The position numbers were made by a program, and so were the translations under genes. This document shows positions 25,698 to 34,711 of a stretch of 64,000 nt of DNA, in pieces; the stretch's first letter is position 1; every line of letters starts with the position of its first letter. The notes under the pieces were generated by a model that made no database searches, was not told where the DNA came from, and saw only the letters and a program-made list of their open reading frames with translations. The DNA is taken from the NCBI RefSeq assembly GCF_013336795.1, contig NZ_JAAFZT010000005.1, positions 124,001 to 188,000 of the forward strand. The letters are read 5' to 3'. The stretch comes from Alteripontixanthobacter muriae (GTDB lineage Bacteria; Pseudomonadota; Alphaproteobacteria; Sphingomonadales; Sphingomonadaceae).

Positions 25698-28631
25698 ATG
25701 GCAACGCGCATGCTGATCGATGCGCGCCACACGGAAGAAACACGTGTGGCGGTCCTCAAGGGCAATCGTATCGAGGAATTCGACTTTGAATCTGCCGAAC
25801 ACAAGCAGATCAAGGGCAACATCTATCTCGCCAAGGTAACCCGGGTCGAACCATCGCTACAGGCGGCTTTCGTCGATTTCGGCGGCAACCGTCACGGTTT
25901 TCTGGCCTTCAGCGAAATTCATCCCGACTATTACCAGATTCCTAAGGAAGACCGCGAACAGCTGCTGGCCGAAGAAGCCGAAGCCGCTGAAGAGGAGGCC
26001 CGCCTTCGCAGCGAGGAAGAGGACGAAGGGCACAGCCCCGGCGACGAATATGACGCCGACGATGAATCATCAGGATCGCTTGCGGAAGATCTGGCTGAAG
26101 ACGGCCTTGAGGAAATTGACACCTCCGACAAGGATCGCGTCTCCACCATCGAAGACGGCAATGTCGAAGATGACGACGACAGCGATGAAGACGAAGAGTC
26201 CGACGACGGTTCCGAAAATTCGGATGACGACGGAAATCGCCGCGGACGCGGGCGTCGCCAGGGCCGCGGCCGGCAGAACAATCGCCAGAAGAAGGGTGGC
26301 CGCAGCCGCGCAAAGGAAGTGGACGAAGTCCGCGCCAAGCGCATGGCCCTGCGCCGCCGTTACAAGATCCAGGACGTCGTCCACCGCCGCCAGGTAATGC
26401 TGGTTCAGGTCGTGAAGGAAGAGCGCGGCAACAAGGGCGCAGCGCTGACGACCTACCTCAGCCTTGCCGGTCGCTATACCGTGCTCATGCCGAACAGCAG
26501 CCACGGTGGTGGTATCAGCCGCAAGATCTCGAGCGCGCAGGATCGCAAGCGTCTGAAGCAGATCGTGGGCGACCTCGACCTGCCCCGCAGCATGGGGCTG
26601 ATCGTGCGCACGGCCGGACTCCAGCGCACCAAGCCCGAAATCAAGCGTGACTTCGATTACCTCGCAAGGCTATGGGACGAAATCCGCGAGAACACTCTGG
26701 GGTCGAGCGCACCTGCGCTGATCCATTCGGATTCCGACCTGATCAAGCGCGCCATCCGCGATCTCTACAATCGCGAGATCGAGGAAGTGATCGTCGAGGG
26801 CGAGGCTGGATACAAATCTGCCAAGCAATTCATGAAGCTGTTGATGCCCAGCCACGCGCGGCGGGTAAAAAGCTATTCGGACCCTGTTCCACTGTTCCAG
26901 CGCTACGGTGCGGAAGACCAGCTGCGGGCCATGTATGATCCCGTGGTGCAGCTGAAATCCGGCGGTTATCTTGTCATCAACCCGACCGAAGCCCTGGTCA
27001 GCATCGACATCAACTCGGGACGCTCCACCAAGGAACACGGGATCGAGGCGACCGCCACCGCGACGAACCTCGAAGCGGCGAAGGAAATTGCGCGTCAGTT
27101 GCGGCTCCGCGACATGGCTGGCCTCGTCGTGATCGACTTCATCGACATGGAGAACAACTCCAACATCCGCAAAGTCGAAAAGTGCATGAAGGATGCGCTG
27201 AAGAGCGATCGTGCACGTATTCAGGTCGGGCGGATCTCCGGCTTCGGTCTGATGGAGATGAGCCGTCAGCGCCTGCGCACCGGTGTGCTCGAAGCCACGA
27301 CCCGAGAATGCCCGCATTGCGACGGAACGGGCCTTGTTCGTACCGCCTCCAGCGCCGGCCTGTCGGCCTTGCGCCTGATCGAGGACGAGGCTGCCAAGGG
27401 CAAGGGATCGATCATCTCGCTTTCCGCCAGCACGGAAGCGGCCATCTACATGTTGAATGCAAAGCGCGCCGATCTGCAGGAAATCGAACGCCGCTATAAT
27501 GTCTCGGTCGAGGTTATTCCCGAAGGGGAAGACGAAGGCGCGAAGATGTCGGTGAGCAGTTCCGGCCCTCGCCCGTCCGAAGCACCGAAGTTCGAGCCCA
27601 TCGTCGACGATGATGACGATGAGGACGACATCGATACAGATGATGCCGAAGACGAGGACACGCGCGACGAACGCGACGACGATGACAGCCAGAATGACAA
27701 TCGCCGACGCCGACGCCGAGGAGGCAGGGGGCGGAATCGCCGCGATGACCGTGATAGCAATGGTGCCGCTAGCGACGAAAAGCGTGACGACGATGATGGC
27801 AAATCATCTGAAGCAGGTGACGATGACCGAAGCGAGCGCAGCAACGACGAGAATGCCGAGGACGAGGACAAGCCGCGCAAGCGACGCCGCCGCGGCGGTC
27901 GCAACCGCAGGAATCGTGGCGGCCGCGGTCAGAATGGCGACGATGGGCAGAACGGCAACGATGAAAACGGCAATGAGCAGGGCGGCAAGGAAGACAAGCC
28001 GGATACTGTGACCGCAGAGGACGCTGCGCATCTGCAGGGGGTGTCCGAACAATTGGATGACGACATTGCCGTGGTCACCGGCCCGGATGGCACGCCGGAA
28101 AGCGCGGAAGCTGCTGCCGAAATATTGGAGAAGCCCAAGCCTCGCACTCGGCGCCGCAAGAAAGCGGAAGCAGAAGCGCCTGACGATGCTGCTCCATCCG
28201 AGCCTAGCGACGCCGCTTCCGAGGCCGGTGCCAAGCCGGCGTCCAAGCCGCGTGGCCGCCGCAAGAAAGCTGACGAAGGCGAGACCTCCGCTTCCGATGA
28301 AGCAGCTCCGGCAGCCAGGAAGCCGCGCCGTGCACCGCGCAAGAAGGCGGCTGAGGGTGAGAGTGCAAGCGGCGAGACTTCCGAAAAGAAGGATCAAAAG
28401 GAAGGCGCCGCTGCAGCCAAGCCCCGCCGCAGCAGATCCTCAAGCAGTGCCGAGATGAACCCGGTAGCGGCCGATACGGAGCTGAATGACGAACCCTCCC
28501 GCACTGCGGCGAGCGAAGCGCCGGCCAAAAGCGAGAGCAACAGCAGCCCGGAAACATCCGTTGCTGCGGCTGAACCGGAACAAAGCGGCCCGCCGCGCCG
28601 CGGCTGGTGGCAGCGCACCTTCGGCACCTGA
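25698..28631 (+). CDS. rne: ribonuclease E
   Basis: A 977-residue endoribonuclease central to mRNA decay and rRNA/tRNA processing. The S1 domain (about 36-265) is split by a long charged insertion (about 85-210: acidic, then Arg/Gly-rich). The catalytic DNase-I-like part has D437 in SIDINSG and the DFIDMENN cluster (480-486); the zinc link is C538-P-H-C541. From about 575 the protein is low-complexity, with alternating acidic and arginine-rich blocks and Ala/Lys-rich repeats, the degradosome scaffold, ending in RRGWWQRTFGT. ATG 25698 follows CTGGAGA. A clear terminator follows the stop. Confidence 0.97.
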   Translation: MATRMLIDARHTEETRVAVLKGNRIEEFDFESAEHKQIKGNIYLAKVTRVEPSLQAAFVDFGGNRHGFLAFSEIHPDYYQIPKEDREQLLAEEAEAAEEEARLRSEEEDEGHSPGDEYDADDESSGSLAEDLAEDGLEEIDTSDKDRVSTIEDGNVEDDDDSDEDEESDDGSENSDDDGNRRGRGRRQGRGRQNNRQKKGGRSRAKEVDEVRAKRMALRRRYKIQDVVHRRQVMLVQVVKEERGNKGAALTTYLSLAGRYTVLMPNSSHGGGISRKISSAQDRKRLKQIVGDLDLPRSMGLIVRTAGLQRTKPEIKRDFDYLARLWDEIRENTLGSSAPALIHSDSDLIKRAIRDLYNREIEEVIVEGEAGYKSAKQFMKLLMPSHARRVKSYSDPVPLFQRYGAEDQLRAMYDPVVQLKSGGYLVINPTEALVSIDINSGRSTKEHGIEATATATNLEAAKEIARQLRLRDMAGLVVIDFIDMENNSNIRKVEKCMKDALKSDRARIQVGRISGFGLMEMSRQRLRTGVLEATTRECPHCDGTGLVRTASSAGLSALRLIEDEAAKGKGSIISLSASTEAAIYMLNAKRADLQEIERRYNVSVEVIPEGEDEGAKMSVSSSGPRPSEAPKFEPIVDDDDDEDDIDTDDAEDEDTRDERDDDDSQNDNRRRRRRGGRGRNRRDDRDSNGAASDEKRDDDDGKSSEAGDDDRSERSNDENAEDEDKPRKRRRRGGRNRRNRGGRGQNGDDGQNGNDENGNEQGGKEDKPDTVTAEDAAHLQGVSEQLDDDIAVVTGPDGTPESAEAAAEILEKPKPRTRRRKKAEAEAPDDAAPSEPSDAASEAGAKPASKPRGRRKKADEGETSASDEAAPAARKPRRAPRKKAAEGESASGETSEKKDQKEGAAAAKPRRSRSSSSAEMNPVAADTELNDEPSRTAASEAPAKSESNSSPETSVAAAEPEQSGPPRRGWWQRTFGT

Positions 28632-28652
28632 AGCTGATTACGGCTAAAAACA

Positions 28653-28688
28653 GGGGCGGGTCGGCGAAAGCCGCCCTGCCCCTTTTTT
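28653..28688 (+). terminator. intrinsic terminator of rne
   Basis: GGGGC-GGG-CGGC pairs with GCCG-CCC-GCCCC, with single-base bulges and a GAAA tetraloop closing CGGC/GCCG, followed directly by six T at 28683-28688. It is the best terminator in the window. Confidence 0.88.
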
Positions 28689-28778
28689 CGTGTGACTTTG
28701 ACCATGCAGCGCCGAAGGGGTGGCGCATGCTCCGCGAATTTCCTATTGGCACGGCAAAGTACCAGCGAAAGATGACGC

Positions 28779-29789
28779 ATGACTGACAGCATCGAACCGA
28801 CCCGCATTCCGCCTGCCGCCAGGGAGCGCATCCGCATCCTTTTCATGGCGAAGCACGCGCTATGGGGCGGCGGGATGCATCCCGAAGACGGAAATCACGC
28901 GATCTATCATCACGAAGTTCGCACCACGCTGGAAAAGCTGGATCTGAACCTTTCCTTCGCCAACAGTTACGACGTACTGTTCAGCGAACCCGAAGCGGAT
29001 TTCGTCTTCCCGCTTCTGAACCGTGGCGGTTTCGTCAATTCCGAGATGATGATACCGCTGCTTTGCAACATGCATCGCCTTCCCTATGTCGGAGCGATGC
29101 CGTTCCTTCGCGGTTTGAGCGACGACAAGGCGACCGCCAAGCTGGTTGCTCATCACGCCGGTGTGCCGACCGCGCCGTGGTATTGCTATCGCCGCGGCGC
29201 TCCCGTTCGTGAACAGGACTGCCCGCCGGCGGAACGCTGGGTCATCAAGCCCAATGCATCGTCAGCCAGCTGGGGCATTGCCGATGCAACGGAGTGGAAC
29301 GGCGTCGAAAATGCCGTGGCAAACATTCATGGACAGGGCCATGACGCCATCGTTGAGCCGTATCTCGACGGATATGATCTGCAATGCGCGTTCATCACCC
29401 TTCAGGGTGAACCCACGGCAATGCCGATGCTGTGGTACGAACGTGAGGACACGCAGCGCCTCTGGACCTATTACGAGAAGCGCGATCTGGTCCAGAATAC
29501 CGAGAAAGATACGCTCAAGCGGTTCGACGATGCAGAATTTGCGCCGAAGGTGGCTGCTTTCGCCCGCACAATCGCCGAAGCGTTCAATCCATTCGATTAC
29601 GGTCGTTTCGAGTTCCGCTTCGACCCGAAAACAGGCGACATCAATTTCATCGAGGTCAATCTGAACTGCAATCTCTGGTCTGAAAAGGTCATGGCGAAAG
29701 CGTCCGCACTTGGCGGCTTCTCTCACGGCGACCTGCTCGAAACCATCCTCGCGGAAAGCATGATGCGACAAGGTCTGGTGGAACGCTGA
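28779..29789 (+). CDS. ATP-grasp protein related to D-Ala-D-Ala ligase
   Basis: A 336-residue ATP-grasp enzyme. The fold resembles Ddl: VFPLLNRGGFVNSEMMIPLL and LPYVGAMPFLRGLSDDKATAK match the Ddl N-terminal/central domain, WVIKPNASSASWGIAD the ATP-binding Lys and loop, and FIEVNLNCNLWSEK the metal-binding strand, where Ddl usually ends in EVNTxPG. The altered last motif suggests a different acceptor. It should ligate a carboxylate to an amine or thiol using ATP; the substrates are unknown. The next gene starts 1 bp after the stop. Confidence 0.7.
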   Translation: MTDSIEPTRIPPAARERIRILFMAKHALWGGGMHPEDGNHAIYHHEVRTTLEKLDLNLSFANSYDVLFSEPEADFVFPLLNRGGFVNSEMMIPLLCNMHRLPYVGAMPFLRGLSDDKATAKLVAHHAGVPTAPWYCYRRGAPVREQDCPPAERWVIKPNASSASWGIADATEWNGVENAVANIHGQGHDAIVEPYLDGYDLQCAFITLQGEPTAMPMLWYEREDTQRLWTYYEKRDLVQNTEKDTLKRFDDAEFAPKVAAFARTIAEAFNPFDYGRFEFRFDPKTGDINFIEVNLNCNLWSEKVMAKASALGGFSHGDLLETILAESMMRQGLVER

Positions 29790-29790
29790 A

Positions 29791-30591
29791 TTGGCAGATT
29801 ATCCGATCACTGCAATCGTGCTGGCGGGCCAGCGTGCCGGTGTCGTCAACCCCTTGGCCGAACGGGCCGGGGTTTCGCACAAGTGCCTGGTGCCGATTTG
29901 CGGCCGGCCGCTGATCGACCATGTCCTGCGGGCCTTGGCGTCAGCCAGCAACATCAGCGAGATCGTCATCTCGGTTGAAGATGATGCGAAGAGCGGGCTT
30001 GCACCGATCATCGCCGCTCACCAGCGCGCCGATTTGCCAATCCGCTGCACGCCAGCCGCAACAGGCATCGTAGACAGCGTGCTTGCGGCGGCGGAGAACC
30101 GTGACGGTCCTTTTCTCGTGACGACTGCCGACAATGTTTTGCTGGACACCAGCGCCGTTGACACGGTCCGGGCAGAACTCGCGCAGGCCGACGCCGTTTT
30201 TGCGCTGGCGACGGACAAGGCGGTCCTTTCAGCGCATCCCGAAGGTCAGCGCAATTTCTATCGCTTTCGTGATGCCAGCTATGCCAATTGCAACATCTAC
30301 GGACTTGCCGATCGTGCGGCCCTACGTGCTGCGGAGATCTTCCGCGAGGGTGGCCAGTTCCAGGCAAACCCGGGCCGGATGATTCGCGCCTTCGGGCTCA
30401 GCAACATCCTGCTCATGCGCTTCGGCCTCATCTCTTTGCCTGCCGCTCTGAAGCGGGTTAGCCGCAAGCTGGGCTTTAACCTGAGTGCCGCGCATTTCAC
30501 GAACGGCGCTCTGGCTATCGACGTCGATAATGAGCGGACCTATGCGGTCTGCGAACAATTGCTCGCGAAACGCGAAGCCTCTGCTCAGTAG
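29791..30591 (+). CDS. MobA-like nucleotidyltransferase family protein
   Basis: A 266-residue NTP-transferase. IVLAGQRAGVVNPLAE is the nucleotide loop, with HKCLVPICGRPLIDHVL giving the usual Lys; TTADNVLL is the metal-binding stretch; the end ALAIDVDNERTYAVCEQL resembles MobA/IspD-like tails. It probably joins a nucleotide to a phosphorylated acceptor. The start is TTG 29791 (reads LADYPITAIVLAG) right after the ATP-grasp stop; no ATG precedes the loop. The pairing suggests a common pathway. It overlaps the convergent SDR gene by 7 bp. Confidence 0.7.
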   Translation: MADYPITAIVLAGQRAGVVNPLAERAGVSHKCLVPICGRPLIDHVLRALASASNISEIVISVEDDAKSGLAPIIAAHQRADLPIRCTPAATGIVDSVLAAAENRDGPFLVTTADNVLLDTSAVDTVRAELAQADAVFALATDKAVLSAHPEGQRNFYRFRDASYANCNIYGLADRAALRAAEIFREGGQFQANPGRMIRAFGLSNILLMRFGLISLPAALKRVSRKLGFNLSAAHFTNGALAIDVDNERTYAVCEQLLAKREASAQ

Positions 30592-31334
30592 GCGATCGGC
30601 TCGCCGTCCCAGCCAAAGAAACCGCCGCTGTCTGCAGGCGTCAGACCATCCAGAACATCTATCAGCCGTTCGGCCGAATGGGCGGACGAGAACAGCTGCC
30701 TTTCGGGAACATTGCCCTGAAAAGGTTCGCTCAACGCCGTGTCAACGGTTCCGGGGTGGAGCGAGGCGATCACGGCCTGCGGATGCGTTCGGCGCAATTC
30801 AATGGCGAAATTGCGCAGCATCATGTTCAGGGCCGCTTTGCTGGCGCGATAGGAGTGCCAGCCGCCTAGTTGATTGTCGGAAATGGAACCCACGCGTGCC
30901 GACAGAGCTGCGAAGACACAACGCCGGTCGCGTGTGAACAGGGGCAAGGCATGTTTGGCAATGATGGCCGGGCCGATCGCGTTGACCCGGAAGATTTGCT
31001 CCATCGTTTCGGCATCCAGCTTGCGATAGGATCGTTCCGGTGCCTTCCCGTCGTCGGTGGACAATTGCCCGGTAGCGACGATGATCAGATCGGGCGGGTC
31101 GCCCTGCATGTAAGCAACGGCAAGCCTGATGCTTTCCTCGTTCGTCAGATCGAAAGCAAACTCCTTTACGGCCGGCGCGGTGTCACTTTCGAATGACCCG
31201 CAATTGCCAGATCGCGATCCTGCGTAGATCCTCCGAACTCCGCCTTGTACGAAATGTTCGACCATGGCCCGGCCGATTCCGCCGGACGCGCCGAAGATGG
31301 CGGCAGCATCCACCTTGTTGATCCAATCATCCAT
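30585..31334 (-). CDS. short-chain dehydrogenase/reductase
   Basis: A 249-residue SDR similar to C-factor-type members. The cofactor loop is FGASGGIGRAM, NAIGP is in place of the NNAG-type segment, and the catalytic part is ALSARVG followed by Y-R-A-S-K. NAD(P) preference and substrate cannot be read with confidence. I chose ATG 31334 (MDDWINKVDA) with AGGA 8 nt upstream; ATG 31343 is nearly as good. It runs toward the nucleotidyltransferase gene and is divergent from sdhB. Confidence 0.82.
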   Translation of the reverse strand: MDDWINKVDAAAIFGASGGIGRAMVEHFVQGGVRRIYAGSRSGNCGSFESDTAPAVKEFAFDLTNEESIRLAVAYMQGDPPDLIIVATGQLSTDDGKAPERSYRKLDAETMEQIFRVNAIGPAIIAKHALPLFTRDRRCVFAALSARVGSISDNQLGGWHSYRASKAALNMMLRNFAIELRRTHPQAVIASLHPGTVDTALSEPFQGNVPERQLFSSAHSAERLIDVLDGLTPADSGGFFGWDGEPIAY

Positions 31335-31506
31335 GAAGAGCATCCTAGCCTGCTCCGCCACCTGATCCAACCACATGCGATCAGCGTCGAGCCATCTACC
31401 GCTGCCGTAACGTCATGCCTTGCAGCACCAGCGAAAAACCCGCGAATTGCTTGCCTTTCGGGCATGAATCACTAATTGGAAGGCATCGCAGCAGGAACTG
31501 ATACTC

Positions 31507-32289
31507 ATGGCCACCTTCACCCTTCCGAAGAATTCCAGGATCACCCGCGACGGGCGCAGCCATCGTGCCGAAGGTGCTGGACGGGTCCAGAAATTCAAGA
31601 TCTACCGCTACGATCCCGATACCGGCGCGAACCCACGTTACGATACTTTCGAGATTGACCTCGACGATTGCGGGCCGATGGTTCTGGACGCCCTGATCAA
31701 GATCAAGAACGAGATCGATCCGACACTGACATTCCGCCGGTCTTGCCGCGAAGGGATCTGCGGCTCCTGTTCGATGAACCTCAATGGCAAGAACGGGCTC
31801 GCCTGCACCACTGCCATCGGCGATCTCAAGGGCGAGATCCGCATCACACCGCTGCCGCATATGGAAGTGATCAAGGACCTCGTTCCCGATTTCACGCATT
31901 TTTATGCGCAATATGCCAGCATTCGGCCTTGGCTGCAGACCGTCTCCACGACCCCCAGCGGCAAGGAACGTCTGCAAAGCCCCGAACAGCGCGAGCAGTT
32001 GGATGGATTGTACGAATGCATCCTCTGCGCCTGCTGCTCCACGGCATGCCCTAGCTATTGGTGGAATTCCGACAAGTTCCTCGGGCCGGCGATCCTGCTG
32101 CAGGCGTATCGCTGGCTGGCCGACAGCCGCGACGAAATGACGGGTGAGCGCCTCGACCAGCTGGAAGATCCGTTCCGCCTCTATCGCTGCCACACGATCA
32201 TGAACTGCGCGAATGTCTGCCCGAAGGGGCTTTCCCCGGCCAAGGCGATCGCCGAGATCAAGAAGATGGAAGCCGAACGGCAGATGTGA
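31507..32289 (+). CDS. sdhB: succinate dehydrogenase iron-sulfur subunit
   Basis: A 260-residue SdhB carrying electrons from FAD to ubiquinone in complex II. The [2Fe-2S] cysteines are in [13 protein letters not shown] and the following GLAC; the [4Fe-4S] and [3Fe-4S] sites use [15 protein letters not shown] and [17 protein letters not shown] 31507 starts [10 protein letters not shown]. sdhC, sdhD and sdhA are not in the window: upstream lies the divergent SDR. Downstream the thioesterase starts after 3 bp. Confidence 0.97.
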   Translation: MATFTLPKNSRITRDGRSHRAEGAGRVQKFKIYRYDPDTGANPRYDTFEIDLDDCGPMVLDALIKIKNEIDPTLTFRRSCREGICGSCSMNLNGKNGLACTTAIGDLKGEIRITPLPHMEVIKDLVPDFTHFYAQYASIRPWLQTVSTTPSGKERLQSPEQREQLDGLYECILCACCSTACPSYWWNSDKFLGPAILLQAYRWLADSRDEMTGERLDQLEDPFRLYRCHTIMNCANVCPKGLSPAKAIAEIKKMEAERQM

Positions 32290-32292
32290 TCG

Positions 32293-32763
32293 ATGCGGGG
32301 AATTGACGGGCAGCCGGATAGCGATTTCTTCGAATATCGTGAGGATCCGGAGCAACCGGGTTGGCACACCTGGAACCTGAAGGACAATACGCGCTTCAAC
32401 GGCGTGGTCATGGGCCCGATGTGGACCCGGGTCGAAGGCGAAACGTGCCGCCTGCGCATGATCCCCGAACATCGTCATACCAATTTGCAGGAGATCATCC
32501 ACGGCGCGGTTACGCTGGGGCTGATCGACATCTCATTATTCGCGGCGCTTCGGACTTTGGGCCGGGGTGATGCCGGCATGGCGGTCACACTCGAACTTTC
32601 TACCCAGTTCATCGGAGGTGGAGACCCCTCGCGGCCCTTGGACGCCGTAGTCGAGGTCGTGCGCGAAACCGGCCGGTTGATGTTCCTTCGCGGGCAGGTC
32701 GTGCAGAAAGATGACACGGTTGCAGGCTTCAGCGGCATCATTCGCAAGGCAACCCGCAAGTGA
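32293..32763 (+). CDS. PaaI-type hotdog thioesterase
   Basis: A 156-residue single hotdog domain. LQEIIHGAVTLGLIDISLF matches the family's HGG/A...D active-site helix, and AVTLELSTQFIGGGDPSRPLDA the following strand. It probably hydrolyses an acyl-CoA; the substrate is unknown. It is packed between sdhB and zapE with gaps of 3 and 7 bp, so the three are probably one transcript. Confidence 0.82.
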   Translation: MRGIDGQPDSDFFEYREDPEQPGWHTWNLKDNTRFNGVVMGPMWTRVEGETCRLRMIPEHRHTNLQEIIHGAVTLGLIDISLFAALRTLGRGDAGMAVTLELSTQFIGGGDPSRPLDAVVEVVRETGRLMFLRGQVVQKDDTVAGFSGIIRKATRK

Positions 32764-32770
32764 GCCCTGC

Positions 32771-33901
32771 ATGACAGGCGTTCTGGCGCGCTATCGTGCC
32801 TTGATCGATGCTGGCGAACTTCGCCCCGATGCACAGCAGGAGCAGGCGGTGGTGGCGCTGCAGGAGCTTCAGCAGCAGCTGGAAACACGCCCGTCGAACG
32901 GTGGGGGCGGATTACTGAAGCGTCTGTTCGGCGGCGGCCGTCCTGCGGATGCGCCCTGCGGTATCTACATGTGTGGCGGTGTCGGCCGCGGCAAGTCGAT
33001 GCTGATGGACCTGTTTCACGATGCGCTCGCCATCCCGGAAAAGCGCCGCGCGCATTTTCATGCCTTCATGATTGAAGTGCACCGGATGATGCGGGAAGCG
33101 CGGAAGACCGAAAGCGGCGATCCCATTCCCGTCGTCGCAGCGCAGCTGGCACAGAATACCCGCTGCCTCTGCTTCGACGAGATGGTGGTGAACAACAGCG
33201 CCGATGCGATGATCATGAGCCGCCTTTTCCGTGCGCTGATCGTTGATGAGAATGTCGCTGTTGTCACGACTTCGAACCGGCCGCCCTCCGACCTGTACAA
33301 GGACGGGCTGAACCGCGAACACTTTCTGCCCTTCATCCACTTGATCGAGAAGCGCCTCGAGGTGCTCCCGCTAAACGGACCGACGGATTACCGCATGGAA
33401 CGGCTGCAGGGGATCGAAACCTGGCATACGCCGCTGGGCGAAACAGCGACTGCCAAGGTGCGGGAGGCTTTCTTCCGCCTGACCGATTACGAACCCGAAG
33501 ATGCGGCTCACGTCCCTTCGGGCGAGCTGGATCTCGGCGGTGGCCGGATCCTTCATGTTCCCAAAAGCTTCAAGGGCGTTGCCGTCTTCAGCTTTAAGCG
33601 CCTGTGCGAAAGTGCACGCGGCGCCAGCGACTATCTGGCGATCGCGCAGAACTATCATTCGGTCATCGTGGTCGGCATTCCGCAAATGGGTGCCGACATG
33701 CGCAACGAAGCGGCACGGTTCATTACCCTGATCGACGCGCTCTACGAACACCGGGTGAAGCTGTTTGCAACCGCAGAGGTCGAACCGGAGGACCTCTATG
33801 TCGCAGGCGACGGAACTTTCGAATTCGAGCGAACGGTCAGCCGGTTGAAGGAAATGCAGAGCCGGGAGTATCTGGCGCTCGGTCACGGTTCGGACGAATA
33901 G
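32771..33901 (+). CDS. zapE: cell division ATPase ZapE (AFG1 family)
   Basis: A 376-residue P-loop ATPase. Walker A is GGVGRGKS (69-76), Walker B the CLCFDEMVV segment, and TTSNRPPSDLYKDGLNREHFLPFI is the AFG1 signature following sensor 1. ZapE associates with the Z ring and, in the mitochondrial homologue, with oxidase turnover. ATG 32771 (MTGVLARYRA) lies 7 bp after the thioesterase stop; the frame is open upstream but inside that gene. The 105 bp after it hold only a weak GGCGA/TCGCC stem. Confidence 0.93.
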   Translation: MTGVLARYRALIDAGELRPDAQQEQAVVALQELQQQLETRPSNGGGGLLKRLFGGGRPADAPCGIYMCGGVGRGKSMLMDLFHDALAIPEKRRAHFHAFMIEVHRMMREARKTESGDPIPVVAAQLAQNTRCLCFDEMVVNNSADAMIMSRLFRALIVDENVAVVTTSNRPPSDLYKDGLNREHFLPFIHLIEKRLEVLPLNGPTDYRMERLQGIETWHTPLGETATAKVREAFFRLTDYEPEDAAHVPSGELDLGGGRILHVPKSFKGVAVFSFKRLCESARGASDYLAIAQNYHSVIVVGIPQMGADMRNEAARFITLIDALYEHRVKLFATAEVEPEDLYVAGDGTFEFERTVSRLKEMQSREYLALGHGSDE

Positions 33902-34006
33902 GCGACCTTTCGCCCAAGCATACGTCCGCTTGTCGCGCAAATTTCAGTTCCCATATCCTGGCTCTACCGGCGGCCCTTCGACAACCCCGCCGAAGCAGGA
34001 AAACAG

Positions 34007-34705
34007 ATGATCGATCTCCGCCCCTTCGCCTCGCTCGGCGCTGCCAATCATGGTTGGCTGGATGCGCGGCACCATTTCAGCTTTGCCAGCTATCTCGACC
34101 CCTCCCGCATGGGCTGGGGTGCGATCCGCGTCTGGAATGATGACACGATAGCGGGCGGCAGCGGCTTCCCCCCGCATCCGCATAGCGACATGGAGATCGT
34201 GACCTTCGTGCGGAGCGGGGCGATTTCGCACCGTGACAGCCTCGGCAACGAGGGCCGCACCGCCGCTGGAGACGTCCAGGTGATGAGCGCAGGCAGCGGC
34301 ATTACCCATGCCGAGTTCAACCGCGAAGATGAAGCAACGACCCTGTTCCAGATCTGGATCTTGCCCGATCGGCGTGGCGGCGACCCGCAGTGGGGACAGC
34401 GCGAGTTCCCGCGCTCCGACCGGAGTGGAGCTTTCACCATTCTGGCAAGTGGTGAAGCCAAACGCAACGATGCGCTCGAAATCAGGGCCGATGCACGCGT
34501 GGCGGCAGCGACTCTCGGCGCGGGACAGACCGCCCGCTGGAATACAGACCCGGCACGACACCAATATCTCGTCGCCCCGAAAGGCCGCATCACGGTGAAC
34601 AGAAAACCTGCTGAACCGCGGGACGGTATCGCGGTCACCGGAGAGGACGAACTGATCGTCGAGGCGCTGGACGATGCCGAAATCGTGCTGGTCGACGCAC
34701 GCTGA
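34007..34705 (+). CDS. pirin family protein
   Basis: A 232-residue bicupin. The metal ligands of pirins are intact in the N-terminal cupin: H57, H59 (PHPHSDME), H101 and E103 (THAEF). Some bacterial pirins are quercetin dioxygenases, others affect central metabolism; which applies is not visible. ATG 34007 follows AGCAGGAAAAC. It converges on the polysaccharide operon with 6 bp between the stops. Confidence 0.92.
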   Translation: MIDLRPFASLGAANHGWLDARHHFSFASYLDPSRMGWGAIRVWNDDTIAGGSGFPPHPHSDMEIVTFVRSGAISHRDSLGNEGRTAAGDVQVMSAGSGITHAEFNREDEATTLFQIWILPDRRGGDPQWGQREFPRSDRSGAFTILASGEAKRNDALEIRADARVAAATLGAGQTARWNTDPARHQYLVAPKGRITVNRKPAEPRDGIAVTGEDELIVEALDDAEIVLVDAR

Positions 34706-34711
34706 AGAAGC

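Noticed and set aside
25238-25789. A 183-codon plus-strand frame in the rne leader
   Set aside because: Composition is Pro/Arg-rich and random, it runs into rne in another frame, and it has no RBS or recognised motif.
25953-28600. Repetitive-looking tracts in rne as a CRISPR or tandem repeat
   Set aside because: They are codon-level low complexity (acidic, Arg/Gly, Ala/Lys) within one open frame, with no regular spacer-repeat pattern.
33901-33914. Stem GGCGA/TCGCC after zapE as a terminator
   Set aside because: Only five pairs with a CCTT loop and no T-run follows.
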